Below the pieces are notes generated by a model. That model was given only the letters and a program-made list of their open reading frames with translations. It searched no databases and was not told the origin of the DNA. Source: Treponema sp. UBA1240 (GTDB taxonomy: Bacteria > Spirochaetota > Spirochaetia > Treponematales > Treponemataceae). Taken from it: a stretch of 12,767 nt of DNA. The DNA lies in contig DBWK01000008.1 of the NCBI GenBank assembly GCA_002308875.1, positions 1-12,767 of the forward strand, written 5' to 3'. A program made the translations under genes and the position numbers. How positions within the stretch are numbered: position 1 is the stretch's first letter; each line of letters begins with the position of its first letter. Shown here one piece after another: positions 1 to 5,978 of this stretch.

Positions 1-1445
1 TAAAAGCTCAGTTCCAGAACACAGGCGTATTCTGACGGCATTTTTTCAGGCAAATCCACAACAAGAATCCCCGAATGCTGCGCAAACGTTACATTTCCGT
101 GTCCAAGCAGTTTTACCGCCGAAACTTTTTCATCAGGCTTAAGGCTTTTTATTACGGTGTTTGCCCTGTTTGCGCTCTTCATCATATACACATACAGTTT
201 TCCCTGTTTCTGCACAAACCTGAAGTCGTCGTCTTTCCAATCTACCTGTTCTTCTCTGAATCCGTCTATCAGAACGGAAGAATGACCTTCCGCCGCAATG
301 CGCCATGGACGAGTTTCGTAAACGGCATCGCCGTTTATTGCAAACCACTTTGCAAGTTCGCTTAAAATCCAGTCCGCCTGCTCGTCAATTGAGCCGTCCG
401 GTTTTTGGAGAATGTTTAAAAGGAAAGTACCGTTCTTGGAAATTGTGTCCACAAGAATATCGATTATGTGCCGCGGTGTTTTGTAATGTGCTTTTGTGTC
501 GTAGAACCAGCCGCCTATGCATGTTTCGGACTGCCACGGTTCCGGCGAAGGAACGGGGAGCTGGCTGCGTTCAATGTCAAAAACACCGACCGGATAAATC
601 CGCTTGTCTTTGCTTTTTTGTGTATAAACAGCCATGTTTTTTCCGTTGCGTTTTTCTGAATCGTTGTACAGGTATGCAACTGCTTCTAGCCCGTATTTGT
701 ATTCGGATTCGTTGTCGGGGTCGTCTGTTTCGCCGAAGGGCAGGTTGCTGTCGGAATAAAGCAAATCGGGGTGATAGTTTTCGATTATTTCTTTCATAAC
801 GTCAAGCCAGTACCGGCGGAATTTTTCGTTAGTCGTGAGCCATACCCATTTGTCTTTTTCGCCGGGTTTTGCTACATGTTCATAGTTGTCGTGGTAAAAA
901 TCGCGGTATTCGGGATCGTTGCCGTCGTAAGGCACTCCGGCGTAAGGACCGTATGCGTCGCAGCTTTTGTTTGAACGCCACCAGGCAAACGAAGCTCCGA
1001 GATGTTCGGTAATTCCGAAAGGCATATTGTATTTTTGGGCTGCCTTTTGCCACAAGCCGCAAATATCCTTGTGCGGACCTACTTGAACGGAGTTGAACCT
1101 GTTCAATTTTGAGGCAAAGTTAAAAAAGTGGTCGTGGTGGCATGCCTGTGCAACAAAAAAACGTGCACCTGATTTGTAGTATTTGTCCATCAAAGCCATC
1201 GGGTCGAATTTTTCAGCTTTCCACAGCTTGCAAAGGTCTTTGTAGCCGAATTTGGAAGGATGACCGTAAACGCGCACATGATGCTCATACTGTTCCGTAC
1301 CCTGCTCATACATGTTTCTTGCGTACCAGTCGCCGCACATAGGTACGGACTGCGGTCCCCAGTGACTCCATATTCCGAATTTTACATCGCGGAACCAGTC
1401 CGGACATTTGTAATTCAAAAGCGATTTGAAAGTAGGTTCAAACAT
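1..1445 (-). CDS. Alpha-L-fucosidase, GH29 family (3' end at window edge)
   Basis: Predicted retaining exo-glycosidase that removes alpha-linked L-fucose from glycans. The frame is open from ATG at 1445 to the left edge, 481 codons. The last two visible bases of the coding strand are TA, so a stop may lie one base outside, which fits the usual length of single-domain GH29 enzymes. Family features visible: GIWSHWG near residues 24-30, a CHHDHF block at 102-107 (fucose-binding His pair), DLLYSD at 227-232 with Asp232 as expected nucleophile, and FLLNI at 341-345 before PDGSI. Glu292 in FDIER is a plausible acid/base, but that residue is poorly conserved in the family. There is no signal peptide, so it should be cytoplasmic and act on imported fucosylated oligosaccharides. 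An ACGGAG ribosome site lies 5 bases before the ATG. It is divergent from the EAL gene. The family call is firm; the exact linkage specificity cannot be read. Confidence 0.9.
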   Translation of the reverse strand, partial: MFEPTFKSLLNYKCPDWFRDVKFGIWSHWGPQSVPMCGDWYARNMYEQGTEQYEHHVRVYGHPSKFGYKDLCKLWKAEKFDPMALMDKYYKSGARFFVAQACHHDHFFNFASKLNRFNSVQVGPHKDICGLWQKAAQKYNMPFGITEHLGASFAWWRSNKSCDAYGPYAGVPYDGNDPEYRDFYHDNYEHVAKPGEKDKWVWLTTNEKFRRYWLDVMKEIIENYHPDLLYSDSNLPFGETDDPDNESEYKYGLEAVAYLYNDSEKRNGKNMAVYTQKSKDKRIYPVGVFDIERSQLPVPSPEPWQSETCIGGWFYDTKAHYKTPRHIIDILVDTISKNGTFLLNILQKPDGSIDEQADWILSELAKWFAINGDAVYETRPWRIAAEGHSSVLIDGFREEQVDWKDDDFRFVQKQGKLYVYMMKSANRANTVIKSLKPDEKVSAVKLLGHGNVTFAQHSGILVVDLPEKMPSEYACVLELSF

Positions 1446-1463
1446 ATTTTCTCCGTAACAAAT

Positions 1464-1492
1464 ACTATACTTTGTATTGCGGAATAGTGCAA
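1464..1492 (-). promoter_or_regulatory. Predicted sigma-70-type promoter of the fucosidase gene
   Basis: Read on the minus strand, TTGCAC (1492-1487) is followed by a 17-base spacer and TATAGT (1469-1464). The expected start of transcription is about 12 bases before the fucosidase ATG, leaving just enough leader for the ACGGAG ribosome site. It overlaps the opposing promoter of the EAL gene. The call rests on motif match only. Confidence 0.6.
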
Positions 1493-1505
1493 ATCATAGT
1501 ATAAA
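1477..1505 (+). promoter_or_regulatory. Predicted sigma-70-type promoter of the EAL-domain gene
   Basis: TTGCGG (1477-1482), a 17-base spacer and TATAAA (1500-1505) precede the EAL gene by about 40 bases. The spacer and -35 region share 16 bases with the opposing fucosidase promoter. The two -10 regions sit in a 7-bp inverted repeat (ATACTAT at 1462-1468, ATAGTAT at 1496-1502). The call rests on motif match only. Confidence 0.5.
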
Positions 1506-1546
1506 ATTCTTGATATTTTACTTTTTACTTGCGGAGTTTTGCTTGT

Positions 1547-3529
1547 ATGAGCTGGAAAAAAGATCTTAAAATCAAACGCTTGCGATACCGGTCAATTATT
1601 CCCAGAGTTTTGGGAATTTGTTTTGTTGATGCCATTGTAATTGCGTTCGTTTTGTTCTTCTGCTACCTGATATTTTTAGGACAGATTAACAATTATCTCT
1701 TTTCAAGCCACAAAGACAGTCTGGATGTGGTTCAGGCTATAAATACAAACTGGAATACCAATACTGTTGCCCTGAATATGGAAATTGAGCAGGTAAAAAA
1801 ACGGAATTCAAATATTCAGGATGTTTATATAGTTGATGATAACCTCAATATCATCAATTCCTTTGGCAGCGAACCGATAAGTTTTGAAACTGTTTTTATG
1901 GATGAGGACGTAGAGGAAGATCTTGCTGATCACGGTATGGTTCGCGGTGAACTGGACGTAGATGAGATTGCGCTCTCATTTTTTAACCTTAAAGACAAGA
2001 TTAAAAATGTAATCAATTTTGTTGACATAGTGACCGACAAGCGGGTTATTGATTCACTTTCGGAAGAAATCATGTTTCCAACCCAATGGGTTCTTTACAA
2101 AACAGATATAAATAACATAAATGTTTGTATTAAAAACTGTTATCCCATAAGTTCATATACATATAACGTTATTCTTGTTATATGCGTTTGTTTTGCTGCT
2201 GCTATTCTTGTTACAGCCGTGTATGAGCTGCGCAAAATTGGTCAGTATATTCTTGAACAGAAAAAAATCAACAAGCTTGTTTCAACTGATACCGTTACCG
2301 GCGGAAACAACAAGGAATATTTTTTGCAAAAAGGTGCAAGGCTCATACGCGCACCACGCAAGGTAGCCATTGTACAGCTGAGGCTTGAAAAGTATCATAA
2401 CTTTTGCTCCGCATACGGTGTAAAAGTGGGTGAAAACCTGCTTGAAGAGATTCACGAAAAACTTTCATCACTTGTTGGTAAAAAGGAACTTGCGGCTCAC
2501 CTTGAAAATGCGGATTTTGTTTTGCTTTTGTATTACAAAACCACAGAACTGCTGAATGAGCGTTTGAACTCGATTATTACGGAGCTGACCAGCGTACGAA
2601 AAACACAGCATCTGTTGTTTTCAGCCGGAGTTTGCGAGGTTAAGTCAAGGAACGATGATATAAACGATTTACTGACTTCGGTTGGTCTTGCTGTTTCAAA
2701 AGTTTCCGAATCCACGGAGAATATTGTCTGGTTTAACGAATCAATGAAAGAAGAGCAGGTTTGGGAACGCCGTATAGAAGACGACATGGAAACGGCAATT
2801 ATGAACCATGAGTTTCAGGTGTATCTGCAGCCAAAATATTCAACAAAAGGCGAGAAGCTTGCGGCAGCGGAAGCACTTGTAAGGTGGATTCATCCAAAGC
2901 TTGGATTCGTTAATCCGGGAAAATTCATTCCGATTTTTGAGCAGAACGGCTTTATTATTCAGCTTGACGATTATATGCTTACCGCGGTTGCAAAGCTGCA
3001 GGCTAAGTGGCTTTCGGAAGGAAAAAAGCTTGTGCCTGTTTCGGTAAATGTTTCGCGCGCGCATTTTACCTGTGATGATTTGGCGGAACATATCTGCCGG
3101 ATTATTGACAAATACAAGGTTCCGCATGAGTATATCGAGCTTGAACTAACCGAAAGCGCCTTTTTTGATGACAAGGAAGTGCTTTTAAAAACAGTAAGGC
3201 AGCTTAAGTCCTACGGCTTTAAGGTTTCGATGGATGACTTCGGAGCGGGATATTCTTCTTTGAATTCGCTTAAAGAACTTCCGCTTGATATTATCAAGCT
3301 GGATGCGGAGTTCTTCCGCAGTGTTGATGACTTGACGCGTTCAAACCTTATCGTTGGTGATACAATTTCGCTTGCTAAAAAGCTTGGAATGCAGATTGTC
3401 GCGGAAGGTATAGAAACACGTGAACAGGTTGATTTTCTTGCAAAACAGCACTGCGACTTGATTCAGGGCTTTTATTTTTCAAAACCGCTGCCGGTCAGCG
3501 AGTTTGAACAGCGCGCTTACGGTGTTTAG
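1547..3529 (+). CDS. Membrane c-di-GMP phosphodiesterase: Cache-like sensor, degenerate GGDEF, intact EAL
   Basis: Predicted inner-membrane enzyme that hydrolyses cyclic di-GMP to pGpG. ATG at 1547 is preferred over an in-frame TTG at 1529 because GGAG at 1533-1536 sits 10 bases before it; the product is 660 residues. Membrane helices lie at about 18-45 and 206-226. They enclose a roughly 160-residue outer domain with a Cache-like stretch (DVYIVDDNLNII, 92-103). The GGDEF fold (about 245-395) has ENADF at 320-324 in place of GGDEF, and I see no RxxD inhibitory site, so cyclase activity is very unlikely. The EAL domain (about 413-655) keeps its expected metal and catalytic residues: E442 in EALVRW, N501, E536 in LTES, D563-D564 in DDFGAGYS, K584, E620, E623 in EGIE and Q640. 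The dead GGDEF domain may serve as a GTP-sensing or structural module, as in other tandem proteins. C194 and C198 lie just outside the second helix. Confidence 0.9.
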   Translation: MSWKKDLKIKRLRYRSIIPRVLGICFVDAIVIAFVLFFCYLIFLGQINNYLFSSHKDSLDVVQAINTNWNTNTVALNMEIEQVKKRNSNIQDVYIVDDNLNIINSFGSEPISFETVFMDEDVEEDLADHGMVRGELDVDEIALSFFNLKDKIKNVINFVDIVTDKRVIDSLSEEIMFPTQWVLYKTDINNINVCIKNCYPISSYTYNVILVICVCFAAAILVTAVYELRKIGQYILEQKKINKLVSTDTVTGGNNKEYFLQKGARLIRAPRKVAIVQLRLEKYHNFCSAYGVKVGENLLEEIHEKLSSLVGKKELAAHLENADFVLLLYYKTTELLNERLNSIITELTSVRKTQHLLFSAGVCEVKSRNDDINDLLTSVGLAVSKVSESTENIVWFNESMKEEQVWERRIEDDMETAIMNHEFQVYLQPKYSTKGEKLAAAEALVRWIHPKLGFVNPGKFIPIFEQNGFIIQLDDYMLTAVAKLQAKWLSEGKKLVPVSVNVSRAHFTCDDLAEHICRIIDKYKVPHEYIELELTESAFFDDKEVLLKTVRQLKSYGFKVSMDDFGAGYSSLNSLKELPLDIIKLDAEFFRSVDDLTRSNLIVGDTISLAKKLGMQIVAEGIETREQVDFLAKQHCDLIQGFYFSKPLPVSEFEQRAYGV

Positions 3530-3550
3530 ACACGAATCAGGAATTACTGG

Positions 3551-4474
3551 TTATTTGTAGAATTCGGACCTAATCTGTTCTGTACCTTTTATCAGGTCGT
3601 ATAAAAAGCGGCAGTACGGGGTCGGAATCCCGTGGTTTTCGCCCAGTTTTATTATTGTGCCGGTAAAAAAATCGTTTTCTGTAAGGCGTCCCGCTTCCAC
3701 ATCCTGCAACATGGAACACTTGCCTGTGGGGATGTAGCTCAGTGTCAGGTCAATGTCTTTTTGCAAAAGGTCTTCTGTTAGCGGAATTCCTTCCGCATTT
3801 GCAACCTTTATTGTTTCCTGTCCGATTTTCATTACGGAGTTTTTCATCGCTTCAAATTTAAAACCGCCGTACGGTGAGCGCGTGATTGCACCCAGAGAGT
3901 TGAACACAACGTTTATAAGGAATTTTTTCCACATTTCAAGCTGAATGTTCTCTGGAATTTGGCAGCTGATTCCGGCGCGGCTAAAAAGCTGTTCAACCGC
4001 GCATATTCTTGAGCTGCGGGTGTTGTCTTTTTCGCCGAATACTATTGTTCCGTTGCTTGTGCATGAAATGTTTCCGTTCAAATTTATGGACGTTATGCTG
4101 ATTATAAAACCGTAGAGAGTTTTTTCGGCGCCGTATGCTTTTTCTATTTCCCTTTCGGACTGGATTCCGTTAAGCAGCGACAGAATCATTGTTTTGTCTG
4201 TTACGGCGTTTTTTATCTGCTTTAATGCCTCATCTATATGTAGGTTTTTGGTCGCTATTATAACCAAATCTGCCGGTTTCAGTTCGTCCGGTGTTACAAG
4301 ATTAAATGACTGACGCTCATTGTTTATAAAAATTCCGTTATGTTCGTAACGCTTTTTCCGTTCAGAGTCTGCAACACAGCAAAAGTTCACGTCTTTAAGT
4401 GTATTCAGCTGTGAGGCAACAACGGCGCCAACCGCGCCAAGCCCGATCAGCGCTATGTTTTTTATTGGTTCCAT
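3551..4474 (-). CDS. panE: 2-dehydropantoate 2-reductase (ketopantoate reductase) family protein
   Basis: Member of the ApbA/PanE family, which reduces 2-dehydropantoate to pantoate with NADPH in pantothenate and CoA synthesis. The product is 307 residues, the usual size. An N-terminal Rossmann motif GLGAVG is at 11-16. The family K-xxx-N-xxx-N signature is K184/N188/N192, following EMWK at 180-183. SMLQDVEAG (254-262) and TEND with E266 match the C-terminal substrate-binding segment. I chose ATG at 4474 rather than an upstream in-frame start near 4531, since that extension would overlap trxA by 47 bases and adds unrelated residues before the Rossmann strand. The start lies 10 bases after the trxA stop with no clear ribosome site, suggesting translational coupling. 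No panB or panC is visible, and many family paralogues reduce other 2-keto acids, so the exact substrate is not certain. It is convergent with the EAL gene, 21 bases apart. Confidence 0.82.
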   Translation of the reverse strand: MEPIKNIALIGLGAVGAVVASQLNTLKDVNFCCVADSERKKRYEHNGIFINNERQSFNLVTPDELKPADLVIIATKNLHIDEALKQIKNAVTDKTMILSLLNGIQSEREIEKAYGAEKTLYGFIISITSINLNGNISCTSNGTIVFGEKDNTRSSRICAVEQLFSRAGISCQIPENIQLEMWKKFLINVVFNSLGAITRSPYGGFKFEAMKNSVMKIGQETIKVANAEGIPLTEDLLQKDIDLTLSYIPTGKCSMLQDVEAGRLTENDFFTGTIIKLGENHGIPTPYCRFLYDLIKGTEQIRSEFYK

Positions 4475-4484
4475 ATTCAAATTA

Positions 4485-4799
4485 TTAGTCTTCAAGCAGT
4501 TTGAGAAGTTCTTCCCGTGATGCGTAACCAACCGATGTTCTTACAACTTTGCCGTTTTTGATTACAGCCAAAAACGGAATGCTGCTTATGCCGAACTGCA
4601 TTGCCAAAGCTTCCTGCTCGTCTACATTCACTTTGCCGACTTTTACCTTGCCGTCAAGTTCTTCCGCCAGATCAGCGATAACCGGAGACAGCATCTGACA
4701 CGGACCGCACCAGGTTGCCCAAAAATCCAGCAATACCGGTTTGTCGCTTTTGAGAACTTCGTTTTCGTAGTTTTCGCCTGTGATTTTAATTTCTGCCAT
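4485..4799 (-). CDS. trxA: Thioredoxin
   Basis: Small cytoplasmic disulfide reductase of 104 residues, the normal thioredoxin length. It shows the active site WCGPC (W30, C31, C34) after LLDFWAT, the cis-proline P75 in SSIP, and the KNGKVV turn at 81-86. There is no signal peptide, so it acts in the cytoplasm, recycled by thioredoxin reductase (not in this window). The ribosome site AAGGAG ends 8 bases before the ATG and is one of the strongest in the window. It has its own predicted promoter, and its stop lies 10 bases before panE, so the two are probably co-transcribed. The P-loop side reads FLAVI rather than the common TLLLF, a minor variation. Confidence 0.96.
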   Translation of the reverse strand: MAEIKITGENYENEVLKSDKPVLLDFWATWCGPCQMLSPVIADLAEELDGKVKVGKVNVDEQEALAMQFGISSIPFLAVIKNGKVVRTSVGYASREELLKLLED

Positions 4800-4837
4800 A
4801 TAATTTCTCCTTATACTTTTTAATATCCTATATAATA

Positions 4838-4867
4838 AGTATACGAATAGTTACAGCAAAAAGGCAA
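4838..4867 (-). promoter_or_regulatory. Predicted promoter of trxA-panE
   Basis: On the minus strand TTGCCT (4867-4862), an 18-base spacer and TATACT (4843-4838) stand in the 96-base gap between the PilZ-like gene and trxA. Transcription would begin about 30 bases before the trxA ATG, leaving room for AAGGAG. Further AT-rich -10-like hexamers lie downstream, so the exact box is uncertain. Confidence 0.5.
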
Positions 4868-4895
4868 GTAATTGAGATTGTGAACAGTTGGAATT

Positions 4896-5768
4896 TTAGA
4901 TCAGATTTCCTGTGTAAGGGTCTATTTCAATAAAATCGTATGTTTTTTTCAGCAAATCAAAGCAGGTATCACACAAGAGTTCGTAAATCTTGGGCTGAAT
5001 ACGGTTTTTGAGGTTCGGGTCAAGACCCAGCTGTCCGTTTGGCAAAACAAACGCAAAAACATAAAGTATTCCGGTGGGTGTTTCACGTTTTAAGAAGAGT
5101 ACCGCATCCGAAGTAAAGCGTATTCCTTTGATAACGAACGAGAGGCTTGATACTCTTTCGTAGTCCTTAATGTTAAACTTTTTGTCGTCTTCCGGTACGG
5201 TGAACGAAAAATGGCTCAAACTTAAATCATTAAGCCAATATGTTACAACATTTCCGCGTTTGTCATCCAAATTGAACGAGCAGTTACGCTGGCAAAGAGC
5301 ACGTACCTGTGTACGGCGTCCGCGGGCTTGATTTGCGAACAGAAATTTTTCAATAAGAAAATAATTGTTCTTTTTTTGATAATCAAGTTCTATACAGCCG
5401 CCTATAATACCGAGACCACGTATATATTCATTTTCGATTGCGGCTTTTTCGGCGGGAGAATTGCGTTTTGCAAATATAACACCAATAGTAACGGTAGGAT
5501 ATTTGTTTTTGACATTCTCTATAATTTTGTGCCAGCTCAGCCCTTTAAGGTTGTAGTCAATGTTGAAAAACAGAATAGAATCTTTGAATACGTCTAAAAC
5601 CGCACCAATCTTTTTTTGAATAGGAATGTTTATATCGTTGTCAATAATGTAACATTCATACGCCTGATTAAGATATTCTTCCATAAAGTTCGGCGCAATA
5701 AGGGATTTGTCGGGAAGTATAAAGAATACTTTTCTCCCCTGGACGATTTCGTTTCTCAAAGCTTCCAT
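4896..5768 (-). CDS. Putative PilZ-like c-di-GMP receptor with receiver-like N-terminal domain
   Basis: I do not recognise a named family; the reading is from motifs. The product is 290 residues, cytoplasmic, with no signal peptide or membrane helix. Residues 1-145 alternate hydrophobic strands and helices (KVFFILPD at 13-20, SILFFNID at 64-71, TVTIGVIFA at 92-100, LGIIGGCIEL at 119-128), like a receiver fold, but without the usual acidic pocket or phospho-aspartate pattern. Residues 150-275 begin RRTQVR (RxxxR = R152, R156) and continue to NDLSLSH at 180-186. This matches the PilZ pattern RxxxR then (D/N)xSxxG, except that the final glycine is His186. A beta-rich stretch follows. In PilZ proteins these residues bind cyclic di-GMP. 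No Shine-Dalgarno is seen before the ATG; an in-frame TAA 18 bases upstream limits earlier starts. It lies upstream of trxA in the same direction. Confidence 0.6.
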   Translation of the reverse strand: MEALRNEIVQGRKVFFILPDKSLIAPNFMEEYLNQAYECYIIDNDINIPIQKKIGAVLDVFKDSILFFNIDYNLKGLSWHKIIENVKNKYPTVTIGVIFAKRNSPAEKAAIENEYIRGLGIIGGCIELDYQKKNNYFLIEKFLFANQARGRRTQVRALCQRNCSFNLDDKRGNVVTYWLNDLSLSHFSFTVPEDDKKFNIKDYERVSSLSFVIKGIRFTSDAVLFLKRETPTGILYVFAFVLPNGQLGLDPNLKNRIQPKIYELLCDTCFDLLKKTYDFIEIDPYTGNLI

Positions 5769-5777
5769 TATAATAAT

Positions 5778-5806
5778 ATTTTATTATAGAAACATAAAGA
5801 ATTCAA
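5778..5806 (-). promoter_or_regulatory. Predicted promoter of the PilZ-like gene, almost leaderless
   Basis: On the minus strand TTGAAT (5806-5801), a 17-base spacer and TAAAAT (5783-5778) stand just before the ATG at 5768. Transcription would start about 3 bases before that codon. An overlapping perfect TATAAT (5788-5783) lies only 12 bases from the same -35 box; it would start about 8 to 10 bases before the ATG. Either way the leader is too short for a ribosome site, and none is visible. Confidence 0.45.
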
Positions 5807-5978
5807 CTGGTTTAAAAAGATTGCTATCGGCATTACGAGCGCAGCAAAACAAACTCTCTGATTAATAAAAGTTAAAGACTTGATTAGAAATCTTATGCTC
5901 AGCTTAAAATTTAATTAAAACAACGTCTTTGAGGGTTTTCTGCTGTTACGAATTTGTATCTTTTTCGGTTTACAAGGC

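Noticed and set aside
305..799. A 164-codon plus-strand open frame, and others opposite the fucosidase
   Set aside because: It lies antisense to a clear GH29 gene, has Cys/Arg-rich composition with no domain, and no ribosome site; it is a shadow.
3530..3550. Bidirectional terminator between the convergent EAL and panE genes
   Set aside because: Only a weak CAG...CTG dyad is present, with no stable stem and no T-run.
4475..4531. Upstream extension of panE to a longer start
   Set aside because: It would overlap trxA coding sequence, and the added residues are not part of the Rossmann fold; ATG 4474 places GLGAVG at the normal distance.
5860..5978. Promoter or regulatory hairpin before the VWA gene
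   Set aside because: The region is AT-rich with an imperfect 7-bp dyad near 5876-5895 and several poor -35/-10 pairs, none convincing enough to call.
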